Below are positions 17,575 to 25,524 of a stretch of 57,952 bases of DNA, piece by piece. This stretch comes from Terriglobia bacterium (GTDB lineage Bacteria; Acidobacteriota; Terriglobia; Acidiferrales; UBA7541). The position numbers were made by a program, and so were the translations under genes. Location: NCBI GenBank assembly GCA_020073375.1, contig JAIQFG010000017.1:1-57952 (forward strand), read 5' to 3'. Each line of letters opens with the position of its first letter. The first letter of the stretch is position 1. The notes under the pieces were generated by a model, which worked only from the letters and a program-made list of their open reading frames with translations, made no database searches and was not told the DNA's origin.

Positions 17575-17653
17575 TTTGTAGCGCCGGCGTCCCGCCGGCA
17601 TTTTTAGAATGCGCGGAATTGTAAAACTGCCGGCGGGACGCCGGCGCTACAAA
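17575..17653. repeat. Perfect 26-bp inverted repeat with 27-nt loop
   Basis: The arms 17575-17600 and 17628-17653 are exact reverse complements. They begin TTTGTAGCGCCGGCG and continue TCCCGCCGGCA. Each arm also has internal self-complementarity (GCCGGC). A related shorter sequence, GGCGCGGGCGTCCCGCCGGCGCC, lies after recQ at about 27486-27510. The loop is AT-rich. This could be a miniature non-autonomous element or a REP-type double hairpin; no target-site duplication was recognised. Confidence 0.7.
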
Positions 17654-17710
17654 GTGCTGCCTGCATCTGGAGGCGGCCACTTAAGAGACGGGGATTTTCG
17701 TTGGAGCATT

Positions 17711-17783
17711 CGCTTCAGCCTGCGCGGTTCAAATTTTGCGCCTGTGAAAATCTAAACCGCGCAGGCTGAAGCCTGTGCCACTA
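17711..17783. repeat. GGCTGAAGCC double-dyad element, copy b
   Basis: Left arm CTTCAGCCTGCGCGGTT (17713-17729) and right arm AACCGCGCAGGCTGAAG (17755-17771), extended on the right to GCCTGTGCCACTA. The inner 17 bases of the arms are perfect inverted copies. The element is immediately downstream of the OsmC-type gene (which ends at 17789). Confidence 0.7.
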
Positions 17784-17788
17784 GATTC

Positions 17789-18235
17789 CTACGCGCTGGT
17801 GGCGCTTTCGCTCAGCAGCTTTGTTGTCAGCGTGATTTCCGCGGCCTTCAGGACCTTGGAAACGGGGCAGCCGGCCTTGGCGTCCGCCGCCGCTTTGTCG
17901 AACACGGCCTTGTCCACGCCCGGGATGCGCGCGACCAGGTCGAGATGAATCTTGGTGATTGTGAAACCAGAGTCCAACTTTTCCAGCGTCACCGCGGCCG
18001 TCGTCTCCAGGCTCTGCGGAGTGATTCCCGCGTTGCCAAGTTGCGCGGAGAGGGCCATGCTGAAGCAGCCCGCGTGCGCCGCCGCGATCAATTCCTCGGG
18101 GTTGGTGCCCTTGCCGTTTTCAAATCGCGTGGAAAATGAATATTGCGCGTTCGAGACAGTTCCGCTCTCGGTGGAAACCGTTCCCTTGCCTTCCTTGAGC
18201 GAGCCATTCCAGACTGCTGAACCTTTGCGAACCAT
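17789..18235 (-). CDS. OsmC family peroxiredoxin
   Basis: A 148-residue OsmC/Ohr-fold protein. It carries the two reactive cysteines of the family, in AHAGCFSMALSAQL and DAKAGCPVSKVL, and the GTNPEELIAAAHAGCF motif that places it in the OsmC subgroup. These enzymes reduce organic hydroperoxides using a Cys-Cys pair. GGAGGG lies about 8 nt before the ATG. It is not obviously in an operon, and repeat elements flank it on both sides. Confidence 0.92.
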   Translation of the reverse strand: MVRKGSAVWNGSLKEGKGTVSTESGTVSNAQYSFSTRFENGKGTNPEELIAAAHAGCFSMALSAQLGNAGITPQSLETTAAVTLEKLDSGFTITKIHLDLVARIPGVDKAVFDKAAADAKAGCPVSKVLKAAEITLTTKLLSESATSA

Positions 18236-18330
18236 ATGAGCATTCCCTCCTGAATTAGGTTGGATCGGTGAACTTCGCCTGGCAATACACTACATCAATC
18301 TTCATAAATTGAGAAACGATCGGTTTACGG

Positions 18331-18406
18331 CAGGACAGGCTTCAGCCTGTCGCGTTGCATGGGCCGCAAGCAAAATCAAAAGCGACAGGCTTGAAGCCTG
18401 TCCTAC
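18331..18406. repeat. GGCTGAAGCC double-dyad element, copy c
   Basis: Left arm 18331-18353 (contains GGACAGGCTTCAGCCTGTC) and right arm 18382-18406 (contains GACAGGCTTGAAGCCTGTCC). Each arm is itself a hairpin (ACAGGCT/AGCCTGT), and the arms are inverted copies of each other. The element ends five bases from the stop codon of the quinone reductase gene. Confidence 0.75.
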
Positions 18407-18410
18407 TGGT

Positions 18411-19373
18411 TTATGGGACCAGGACAATTTTCCCGAATGCTCCGGGCTCCATGACTTCCTTGTGCGCGCGCGCCGCGTCGCCGAGCGGCATCTCCTTGCC
18501 GACGATGGGGCGGACTATCCCGGTTTCCAGCGCGGCGTCGAGGCCTGCGTGAACGTCGGCGGCGTGGGCATCGGAAATGTTCCACAGCGTGAAGCCGCGC
18601 ACCGAAGCGCTGCGGGCCATCAAGTCGCGCGGCAGGATGCTGACGTCGCCGCGGCTGCCGATGACGATGACGCGGCCGAATTTGGCAAGAAGTTTCAAGT
18701 CGTTTCCCAGATTGACGTTGGCGAGCATTTCGAGGACGACGTCGACGCCGCGGCCGTGCGTCGCGATCATAATTTCTTCAAGATACCCGGTATGCCGGTG
18801 GTTGAAGGCGAAATGCGCGCCTTCGCGGCGCACCAGTTCCAGCCCTTTGTCCGTGCCCGCTGTTCCAATCACGGTCATGCCCATGGCGCGCGCGATCTGC
18901 ACCGCGGCAATACCCACGCCGCCGCTTGCGCCGTGCACCAGAAGCGTCTCCGAAGCGTGCGCCTTGGCCTGATGATGGAGCGCGTGGTACGCCGTGCCGC
19001 AGGCCACGTAAATGCCCGCGCCCTGCTGGAAGGTGACGCGCTCGGGCAGGCGGTGCACCTGTGATTCCAGCGCCAGGGTGTACTCCGCGTACGTGCCGGT
19101 CATGGGATGCGCCACGTACACGCGGTCGCCGGGCTTTACGGTCTTCACTCCTTCTCCCACCGAATCCACCGCGCCCGCGCCCTCGCCGCCCGGCACATAG
19201 GGCAGCGGCGGCTTGATCGCGTAGACGCCCGCGCGCATGTAGGTATCGAACGGATTCACGCCCGCCGCGCGGATGCGCACCACTACTTGTCCTGAGCCCG
19301 GTTTCAGAGTGGGCATGTCCTCCAGCTTAAGGACTTCGGGCGCTCCGAATTCGTGGACGACGATGGCTTTCAT
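18411..19373 (-). CDS. Quinone oxidoreductase (zinc-free MDR family)
   Basis: A 320-residue medium-chain reductase of the QOR type. The N-terminal GroES-like domain has the PGSGQVVVRIRAAGVNPFD and YVPGGEGAGAVDSVGEGVK segments. The nucleotide-binding loop reads VHGASGGVGIAAVQIA, the NADPH signature of quinone reductases. The cysteines and GHE motif of the zinc enzymes are absent. It reduces quinones or other enones with NADPH in the cytoplasm. GGAG precedes the ATG. It may protect against quinones arising from aromatic substrates degraded nearby. Confidence 0.9.
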   Translation of the reverse strand: MKAIVVHEFGAPEVLKLEDMPTLKPGSGQVVVRIRAAGVNPFDTYMRAGVYAIKPPLPYVPGGEGAGAVDSVGEGVKTVKPGDRVYVAHPMTGTYAEYTLALESQVHRLPERVTFQQGAGIYVACGTAYHALHHQAKAHASETLLVHGASGGVGIAAVQIARAMGMTVIGTAGTDKGLELVRREGAHFAFNHRHTGYLEEIMIATHGRGVDVVLEMLANVNLGNDLKLLAKFGRVIVIGSRGDVSILPRDLMARSASVRGFTLWNISDAHAADVHAGLDAALETGIVRPIVGKEMPLGDAARAHKEVMEPGAFGKIVLVP

Positions 19374-19576
19374 CTGGATTCTCCTTCTGGCTCGCGAGTT
19401 TGGCGGCTGCTGAGTTTGGCGGAGTGAATTTTGGCGAGTCGCGGGGGGAAAGTCAATCCATGCCGGGTTGCTGGAATGGAGCGATTTCAGATAAAAAGCC
19501 TTCTCAGAATTAGCCTCCCGGCGACGGGTATACAGGGAACGCAGCGCGATTTGATGCTAAAATTCATTTCTCGGCG

Positions 19577-19981
19577 ATGCATACCTACTCCGTGGCACTG
19601 CGAATAAGTGGGACCGATCTAGATTTAGCTGAAGTGTCAGACGCATTGAGACTGGAGCCGACGCAGACCAGAGTCATTGGGCAACCTCGTGACTCCTCCA
19701 CCTTTGTCTGGCCGGAGTCAATGTGGGAGTATGAAGTGCGACCGGGCGAAAGCAAGGCTTTCTGGGATTCGCTTGAAGACGGGTTGCAGACCCTCATTGC
19801 GGCCTTTTCTTCACGCAAGAGAGAATTGTGGGACTATAAGCAACGATACAAAGTATTCTTGTGGTGTGGAGATTTTTCGAGCAGTTTCGGCGGCGGGCCA
19901 ACATTATCCCCGCAAGTACTGAAGGCTCTCGCTGACTTCGGTGTCGAGCTGATGCTAGAGACCTACGCTTCCGACGAGTAG
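19577..19981 (+). CDS. DUF4279 domain-containing protein
   Basis: A 134-residue soluble protein spanning one DUF4279 domain (TYSVALRISGTDLDLAEVSDALRLEPTQTRVIGQ...WEYEV... and KVFLWCGDFSS...LSPQVLKALADFGVELMLETY). The function of this family is unknown; members often occur as orphan genes and near toxin or immunity loci. Base composition is visibly less GC-rich than its neighbours, so acquisition is possible. No partner gene is adjacent and no strong ribosome-binding site is visible. Confidence 0.75.
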   Translation: MHTYSVALRISGTDLDLAEVSDALRLEPTQTRVIGQPRDSSTFVWPESMWEYEVRPGESKAFWDSLEDGLQTLIAAFSSRKRELWDYKQRYKVFLWCGDFSSSFGGGPTLSPQVLKALADFGVELMLETYASDE

Positions 19982-20036
19982 AACACTGAATAGTTTCGCT
20001 GGCCGGCAGATGTTCCACGTCCCACAGGAGATCGCA

Positions 20037-21065
20037 ATGATCATCGATTGTCACGGACATTACACGTCCGAGCCGGCGGCGTTTACCGATTTTCGCAAGC
20101 AGCAAATCGCCGCGTTCAGCGATCCTTCCAGGGCGCCCTCGTTTCCAAATATCACCGACGATGAGATTCGCGCGAAGCTCGAGCCCGCGCAGTTGAAATT
20201 TCAGCGCGAGCGCGGCACGGACGTCACTATTTTTTCGCCGCGCGCCTCCGCCATGGGCCATCACATTGGCGACGAGGCGCTGAGCAAGGCCTGGACGAGA
20301 ATCTGCAATGACATGATTCATCGTGTGGTGAATCTGTATCCCAAAAAATTCATCGGCGTTTGCCAGTTGCCGCAGTCGCCGGGTGTGCCGCCGGGCAATT
20401 CGATTCCGGAACTGGAGCGATGCATCAAGGAACTCGGCTTTGTCGGCTGCAATTTGAATCCCGATCCTTCCGGCGGCTACTGGAAAGAGCCGCCGCTGAC
20501 TGACAGGTGGTGGTATCCGCTCTACGAAAAAATGGTGGAGCTGGAAGTGCCCGCGATGGTTCATGTGACGGCCACGTGCAATCCCGCGTTCCACACCACG
20601 GGCTCGCATTACATCAACGGGGATACGACGGCGTTCATGCAGTTTCTGCTCGGCGATTTGTTCAAGGATTTCCCGGCGCTGAAATTCATCATCCCGCATG
20701 GCGGCGGCGCCGTGCCGTTCCACTGGGGCCGCTATCGCGGCATCGCGCAGGACATGAAGCGGCCGCCGCTTTCTGAACTTCTTTTGAAAAACGTGTACTT
20801 CGATACCTGCGTGTATCACCAGCCGGGGATCGACTGCATGACGCGCGTTATTCCCTCGGACAACATTTTATTTGCATCGGAAATGGTTGGAGCGGTGAAG
20901 GGCATCGATCCGGAGACGGGGAATTATTTCGATGATACGCGGCGGTATATTGATGGATCGACGATCCTGAGCGCCGCGGACAAAAAGAAAATCTTTGAGG
21001 CCAATGCGCTGAAGGTGTATCCGCGCCTGGCCGGGCAGATGGAGCGGCAGGGGATTGCGCTGTGA
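20037..21065 (+). CDS. ligJ: 4-oxalomesaconate hydratase (LigJ type amidohydrolase-fold)
   Basis: A 342-residue protein. ATG 20037 has AGGAG six bases upstream. It resembles LigJ of the protocatechuate 4,5-cleavage pathway along its length. Features are IIDCHGHYT with the HxH metal ligands (His6, His8), FSPRASAMGHHIGDE, ELGFVGCNLNPDPSGGYW, the FIIPHGGGAVPFHWGR block and LFASEMVGAVKGIDPETG. The Glu in SEMVG replaces the Asp usual in amidohydrolases and is the LigJ-type metal ligand. LigJ hydrates 4-oxalomesaconate to 4-carboxy-4-hydroxy-2-oxoadipate. It sits next to a matching ring-cleavage dioxygenase, which strongly supports the assignment. Confidence 0.88.
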   Translation: MIIDCHGHYTSEPAAFTDFRKQQIAAFSDPSRAPSFPNITDDEIRAKLEPAQLKFQRERGTDVTIFSPRASAMGHHIGDEALSKAWTRICNDMIHRVVNLYPKKFIGVCQLPQSPGVPPGNSIPELERCIKELGFVGCNLNPDPSGGYWKEPPLTDRWWYPLYEKMVELEVPAMVHVTATCNPAFHTTGSHYINGDTTAFMQFLLGDLFKDFPALKFIIPHGGGAVPFHWGRYRGIAQDMKRPPLSELLLKNVYFDTCVYHQPGIDCMTRVIPSDNILFASEMVGAVKGIDPETGNYFDDTRRYIDGSTILSAADKKKIFEANALKVYPRLAGQMERQGIAL

Positions 21066-21070
21066 GGTTC

Positions 21071-21147
21071 TAGTAGAACAGACTTCAGTCTGTTTGGTTT
21101 TGTCTGGCGCAAAAGTCAAAAACAAACAGGCTGAAGCCTGTTCTACT
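21071..21147. repeat. GGCTGAAGCC double-dyad element, copy d
   Basis: Left arm 21071-21096 contains AACAGACTTCAGTCTGTT; right arm 21123-21147 contains AACAGGCTGAAGCCTGTT. The left arm replaces the G:C pair of other copies by A:T on both sides of its hairpin, a compensatory change. It lies between ligJ and the dioxygenase gene and would form a strong structure in a shared transcript. Confidence 0.75.
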
Positions 21148-21227
21148 GGGGTCCCCCTTGACGCCATCCTGCTGTGGCTACAGAATGGCGCCATCGGCGA
21201 CGGTCTGATGAAATCGAGGTCATCACC

Positions 21228-22427
21228 ATGGGGAAAATCGTAGCAGCGATGGGCACGGTTCATGCGCCGCAGTTGTTTGTGCGGCCGCCGAGCGAGGATC
21301 CCGCACAATTGGACGCGGACATCGCCGCGATGCGCGTGATCGGCAAGGACCTGGACGAGACCAAGCCCGACGTGGCTATCGTGATCGGGAACGATCACAT
21401 GGAAACCTTTTTTCTGTCCTCGGTGCCGACGTTTGCGATCATGGCCGGCGAACGGGCGCGCGCGGAATTCGCGGGGAAGAAGTACGACCTTCCCGTCCAC
21501 CAGGGACTCGCCGAAGACCTGCTCGACAAGCTGGTGAACTCCAATTTTGACATGGCCTATTCGCAAGACGCTGTCCTGGGGCACGCGTTCGCGGCGGTGT
21601 ACGAATGGGTTATTGAGGGCCGCAAGATTCCCGTTGTTCCGATTTTTGTGAACGCCTACCTGCCACCGCTGCCGACCGCGCGGCGCTGCGCGGAATTGGG
21701 GAAAGCCATTGCGGAAGTTATCGCCGCCCGGCCCGAGCGAGTCGCGATCATCGCCAGCGGCGGGATGTCTCATTTTCCGGGCACCTGGAAATATCCGGCG
21801 CCGGATTTTGAATTCGATTACTGGGCCATCGCGCAAATGGAGAAGGGCAACCACCAGGCACTGCTAAATTTGACTTCCGAGCAGCTGGACGTCGTGGGCA
21901 ACACGGAAATGTTGTCGTGGATGATCATGTTCGGCGCGATCGGGAATCAGCCCGGCGAACTGATCACCTACCAGCCAACCTGGCACCACGGCCACGCCGT
22001 CATGCGATTCCTGCCTGACAAACGGACCGGAAAAGTTTCCGAGGAAGGCAAGAAGGGCGCGGCCGCCTACAAGTTCAAGGGGTCGGAGGGATACGAATTT
22101 TACAAGCATCCTTCTCCATCCGCGTACAAGCTGAATAAAATCCTGTACGATCTGCGCTTCAAGCCGAGCCTGCGCGTGCGCCTGATCAATGACATTCCTT
22201 CGGTCGCGGCGGAATACGGGATGCCCGTGGAGGAATCGAGAGTTCTGGAGACCCTGCAGGACGAGGACATCGAGAAATTCCGCAACGGCAAGGTGCATCC
22301 GCTGGTGGAGGCGGGCGCGCATCCTCTGGGAATGTGGATGAGTGTGATCGTGTTTCACGCCGAGCTGCGCAGGCTGCGTGCCGCCGCCGCGCAAGCCGCC
22401 GCCGAAAAAACCGGCGCCACCAATTAA
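21228..22427 (+). CDS. Fused LigB-LigA class III extradiol dioxygenase (gallate dioxygenase-like)
   Basis: A 399-residue enzyme. ATG 21228 has GAGGT seven bases upstream; a longer frame to GTG 21174 is unlikely. Residues about 1-265 form a LigB-type catalytic domain with iron ligands His12 (TVHAPQL), His57 (GNDHMETF) and a Glu probably in NTEMLSW, plus GGMSHFPGTW. Residues about 280-375 resemble the LigA (alpha) subunit (KLNKILYDLRFKPSLRVRLI...GAHPLGMWMSV). Order and length match gallate dioxygenase (DesB/GalA), where both subunits are one chain. The product, 4-oxalomesaconate, is the substrate of the LigJ encoded just upstream. Protocatechuate is an alternative substrate. Confidence 0.85.
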   Translation: MGKIVAAMGTVHAPQLFVRPPSEDPAQLDADIAAMRVIGKDLDETKPDVAIVIGNDHMETFFLSSVPTFAIMAGERARAEFAGKKYDLPVHQGLAEDLLDKLVNSNFDMAYSQDAVLGHAFAAVYEWVIEGRKIPVVPIFVNAYLPPLPTARRCAELGKAIAEVIAARPERVAIIASGGMSHFPGTWKYPAPDFEFDYWAIAQMEKGNHQALLNLTSEQLDVVGNTEMLSWMIMFGAIGNQPGELITYQPTWHHGHAVMRFLPDKRTGKVSEEGKKGAAAYKFKGSEGYEFYKHPSPSAYKLNKILYDLRFKPSLRVRLINDIPSVAAEYGMPVEESRVLETLQDEDIEKFRNGKVHPLVEAGAHPLGMWMSVIVFHAELRRLRAAAAQAAAEKTGATN

Positions 22428-22450
22428 ATCGATTGCCTAAGGCCTGCCCT

Positions 22451-22529
22451 CAGTGGCACAGGCTTCAAGCCTGTGCAAATTCTCGACACAGGAAAATCAA
22501 AACCGCACAGGCTGAAGCCTGTGCCACTA
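22451..22529. repeat. GGCTGAAGCC double-dyad element, copy e
   Basis: Left arm 22451-22476 contains GTGGCACAGGCTTCAAGCC; right arm 22505-22529 contains GGCTGAAGCCTGTGCCAC. Compared with copies c and d the outer pairs change together (GCAC/GTGC against GGAC/GTCC and GAAC/GTTC). It separates the dioxygenase from the alcohol dehydrogenase, whose start is only 15 bases away. Confidence 0.75.
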
Positions 22530-22544
22530 ACACCAAGAGGACTC

Positions 22545-23567
22545 ATGCCCAAGATGCGAGCCGTGCAGATTCCGAATGCGAAGCAGCCATTTCAATATGT
22601 GGAACGCGAAATTCCCGGGCCTGGGGCGGGCATGGTGCGCATCAAGGTGCAGGCCTGCGGCGTTTGTCATAGCGATGAATACGCGAAGGAGGGCTCGCGC
22701 CCGGGCATCACCTACCCGCGAATTCCGGGGCACGAAATTGCAGGCGTGATTGACGCCATCGGTGCGGGCGTTGCGGGCTGGGAGCGTGGCCAGCGCGTGG
22801 GCGTCGGCTGGCATGGCGGACATTGTGGACATTGCGATTCGTGCCGGCGTGGAGATTTTGTGACGTGCAGCAAGGGCCGCCAGATCACGGGGCTGACCTG
22901 CGACGGCGGCTACGCGGAATACATGCTGGCATCGGCCGCGGCGCTGGCTCCGATCCCCAGGGAACTTTCCGCCGTCGAAGCGGGGCCGCTGCTTTGCGCA
23001 GGGGTTACCACGTTCAATTCGCTGCGCAACAGCGGAGCGCGCGCTGGAGATCTGGTCGCCATTCTTGGGCTTGGCGGGTTGGGACATCTGGGCGTGCAGT
23101 TTGCCGCACGCATGGGATTTGAAACCGTGGGCATCGCTCGTGGAAAAGACAAGGAATCGTTCGCGAAAAAAATGGGCGCGCACCATTATCTGGACAGCGA
23201 ATCGCAAAATGTGGCCGCGGAACTGGAAAAATTGGGCGGCGCCAAGGTCATCCTTTCCACGGTCACCAGCGGAAAAGCGGTAAACGCCGTCCTGGGCGGC
23301 CTGGGTATCAACGGAAAATTAATCCTGGTTGGAAATCCGGACCAGCCGGTCGAAGCGACCGGACGACTGCTGATCGCGGGCCGCCGCTCGATCAGCGGCT
23401 GGCCCTCCGGCTCTCCCATCGATTGGCAGGACACGCTGAGGTTCTGCGCGCTCACCGGTATCCGGCCGATGGTCGAAGTGTTTCCGCTGGAAAAGGCTCC
23501 CGAAGCCTACGAGCGCATGCAAAGCGGCAAGGCGCGATTCCGCGTGGTGCTCACCACCGGTCTTTAG
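22545..23567 (+). CDS. Zinc-dependent alcohol dehydrogenase (AdhA/CAD-like)
   Basis: A 340-residue medium-chain zinc dehydrogenase starting at ATG 22545 (AGAGGA close upstream); ATG 22554 is possible. The catalytic zinc is held by CGVCHSDEY and GHE. Structural-zinc cysteines are in GHCGHCDSCRRGDFVTC. The cofactor loop is ILGLGGLGHLGVQFA. The family oxidises primary alcohols such as ethanol, benzyl or coniferyl-type alcohols and reduces aldehydes. Next to a ring-cleavage dioxygenase and LigJ, an aryl-alcohol or aldehyde substrate is plausible but unproven. Confidence 0.9.
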   Translation: MPKMRAVQIPNAKQPFQYVEREIPGPGAGMVRIKVQACGVCHSDEYAKEGSRPGITYPRIPGHEIAGVIDAIGAGVAGWERGQRVGVGWHGGHCGHCDSCRRGDFVTCSKGRQITGLTCDGGYAEYMLASAAALAPIPRELSAVEAGPLLCAGVTTFNSLRNSGARAGDLVAILGLGGLGHLGVQFAARMGFETVGIARGKDKESFAKKMGAHHYLDSESQNVAAELEKLGGAKVILSTVTSGKAVNAVLGGLGINGKLILVGNPDQPVEATGRLLIAGRRSISGWPSGSPIDWQDTLRFCALTGIRPMVEVFPLEKAPEAYERMQSGKARFRVVLTTGL

Positions 23568-23590
23568 ATGCCGGCGCGATCCGGCTAAAT

Positions 23591-24178
23591 TTATTTAGAT
23601 GGGGGCAGCGGAACAGCCGCGCCAACCGCCGGCCTCCATTCCCCATTTTCCTTCACGAACTCCCGCAGAAAGATTACTTCCCGCGTGACCGCCAGCTTGC
23701 CGCTTTCATCCAGGAACCAGTGGTCCGAGCGAAATGTGGGAGACACATGGTCGAAGTCGGGCTGCCCCTGGGCATTCAGGCGAACTTTGAACGACGTGTG
23801 ATCGACGGCGATGGCAATGTTTCCGTATACCGCCATCAATTTGAACTCCGTGGGGTTCGGACCTTCGCCGCGCACCACATCCTTATAGGTTTTTGCGCCT
23901 TCGGTCTGGCCTTTCACCATTTCCGCCTTGGTCTGCGTGCCGCTGCCGGGATTGATCTCAAAAAACTGATCAGCCCAGAATTTGGCGCGGGCATCGACGC
24001 AATCCAGGCGCTTCGGCTGAAAATATTTTCCCTGGCAGAGCCATTTGAGATTGGCGTCTCTCAGGGTGGCTTCCAATTCGGTCCAGGCCTTATCGCCCTT
24101 CTTCATTGTTTCTTGCGCCGAGGCCAGCGATGAAATTGCCATGAGCGCGATCACGAATAGAATGCGAATTCTTGTCAT
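23591..24178 (-). CDS. Secreted SnoaL/DUF4440-like (NTF2-fold) protein
   Basis: A 195-residue protein with a signal peptide (SSLASAQE) behind a GGAGG site. The mature part fits the NTF2-like pattern: a helical start (AWTELEATLRDANLKWLCQGKY), a central FKLMAVYGNIAIAVDHTSFKV strand, and a late DHWFLDESGKLAVTREVIFLREFVKENGEW strand pair typical of DUF4440/SnoaL proteins. Such exported members have no known activity. It is convergent with the alcohol dehydrogenase (23 bases between stop codons). A smaller relative is encoded at 52528-52989. Confidence 0.65.
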   Translation of the reverse strand: MTRIRILFVIALMAISSLASAQETMKKGDKAWTELEATLRDANLKWLCQGKYFQPKRLDCVDARAKFWADQFFEINPGSGTQTKAEMVKGQTEGAKTYKDVVRGEGPNPTEFKLMAVYGNIAIAVDHTSFKVRLNAQGQPDFDHVSPTFRSDHWFLDESGKLAVTREVIFLREFVKENGEWRPAVGAAVPLPPSK

Positions 24179-24354
24179 TGAATGTTGCCTCCGGTGAATG
24201 GCCTTATACTACCTGCGGGTGCGAGCGTCAACGCAGCAATGCCGTGACGCGCCTGATTCGGCGTCTCATGTTACGAAATTTCATTTAGATTGGGAGTTGG
24301 AAATCCAAGCGGAACTTCCAAATTACGGGATCGACTGCCAAATCTCGGCCGCGG

Positions 24355-25350
24355 CTATTTTGCGGAATCCTGCGCTTCCAGCCGGGCAAGGTATTGCTTG
24401 GCCTGCTCTTCCTGATCCTTGTCGGTGTGGTGTTTCAGCATTTGCTGCAACTGGGCGATGGCGTTTGCCCTGTTTCCCTGGCGCTCGTAGATCTGGGCCA
24501 GGAGCAGGGAAATAAACGGTTCCGAATAAGTGGTGTCGGCTTGCTGGGCCGCGAGGCCGCTTTTCATGGCCTCATCCAGATTGCCCATATGGAAGTAGGC
24601 GACGGCGCGGTAGTAATGAATGTAGGCGGTCCCCTGCGCGCTGATGCCCTGGGCCATGTCGGCCAGGTCCAGGACCTGCTTCCATTCCTGATTGCGCACC
24701 GCGAATTCCGCCTGGCAGAGATATGCCGGCAGGTATTTCGCATCGATGGTGAGCGCATGAGAACACGCCTCGCGGGCTTGCTGTACCTGATGTTCCTGTT
24801 CCAGGGTTAGTCCCAGCATTACCCAGGCGGCGGAGTAGGTTTCAAATTTCTCAATGGCCTTGCGCACATGCTGCTCGGCCTCGGCCAACCTGCCTTTACT
24901 GGAGGCGTCGCATGCTTTCTCGTATTCGCCGCGTGCCTTGCCCGGAATTTTCAAACGCGTGACGCTAACCGAGGCTGCCCGATTTTCCGACAGGTTCCAC
25001 GGAAAGCATTTCTCGTCGTCCGGCATGGTGGGTTTCGGAAGCGGCGGAATATCCGGGACGGGCTGCATGGTCGGGTCGATAGTCGGCCGCGTATAAACCG
25101 GGGGATAATACACTCCGCCCCCTCCTCCCGCTCCGCCACCGGTTCCATGAGTCCCCCCTCCGCTTCCACCGCCTCTTTGCGCGTAAATGGGCAAGGCCGA
25201 AACTCCCATCGCGAGGGCGCAAACGAGTAATCGCCTCCAATTCAGGGAGGTGGGAAACCCTTGCCAAGAACTCTTGGAGGCGTGATGAATTCGCCACCCA
25301 GCCGTGCGGAAATCGCCGGCCTGGACAGGCAACTCGGAAAAAGCCTTCAT
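24355..25350 (-). CDS. TPR-repeat protein with Gly-rich N-terminus
   Basis: About 331 residues from ATG 25350. The frame stays open to 25464, but that part looks non-coding. A hydrophobic segment (LLVCALAMGVSALPIYAQ) acts as signal peptide or anchor. A Gly-rich linker (GGGSGGGTHGTGGGAGGGGG) and a Pro-rich stretch follow. The remainder has at least four tetratricopeptide helices (EAEQHVRKAIEKFETYSAAW, ALTIDAKYLPAYLCQAEFA, AYIHYYRAVAYFHMGNLDEA, ANAIAQLQQMLKHHTDKDQE). It is probably a periplasmic scaffold with no catalytic motifs. A divergent recQ starts about 175 bases away. Confidence 0.75.
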   Translation of the reverse strand: MKAFSELPVQAGDFRTAGWRIHHASKSSWQGFPTSLNWRRLLVCALAMGVSALPIYAQRGGGSGGGTHGTGGGAGGGGGVYYPPVYTRPTIDPTMQPVPDIPPLPKPTMPDDEKCFPWNLSENRAASVSVTRLKIPGKARGEYEKACDASSKGRLAEAEQHVRKAIEKFETYSAAWVMLGLTLEQEHQVQQAREACSHALTIDAKYLPAYLCQAEFAVRNQEWKQVLDLADMAQGISAQGTAYIHYYRAVAYFHMGNLDEAMKSGLAAQQADTTYSEPFISLLLAQIYERQGNRANAIAQLQQMLKHHTDKDQEEQAKQYLARLEAQDSAK

Positions 25351-25489
25351 ACTCCGAATCCTAGTCCTTTTCTTTATAGAATCAAGATGATTTGTCCGGA
25401 GCGGGTCCGTGAGGGAACACAGGAATGCGAGCGGTCGTAGGGCCCGCACCGCACGCCGTGGCACGGTCCGTGCCTTCGCCCTGACTGGG

Positions 25490-25518
25490 TGGACCTCGGC
25501 TCCGCGAGGTTCTATACT
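25490..25518 (+). promoter_or_regulatory. Predicted promoter giving a leaderless recQ mRNA
   Basis: TGGACC (25490-25495) and TATACT (25513-25518) are separated by 17 bases. The first transcribed base should fall near 25525, which is the GTG that best fits the RecQ N-terminus, so the message may be leaderless. A perfect 7-1-7 dyad, GGCACGGTCCGTGCC (25460-25474), lies just upstream and could be an operator. Inference from consensus and spacing only. Confidence 0.4.
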
Positions 25519-25524
25519 CGACGC

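Larger units (their letters stand above)
17425..17788. other. Intergenic region with two dyad elements
   Basis: About 364 bases between the IclR gene and the convergent osmC-type gene, without a credible gene. It holds a long perfect inverted repeat (17575-17653) and one GGCTGAAGCC element (17711-17783). The long repeat could act as a bidirectional terminator, but there is no T-tract. Confidence 0.6.

Noticed and set aside
17575..22529. Repeated dyads considered as a CRISPR array
   Set aside because: Copies are scattered between different genes with no regular spacers and no cas genes; each is a double hairpin.
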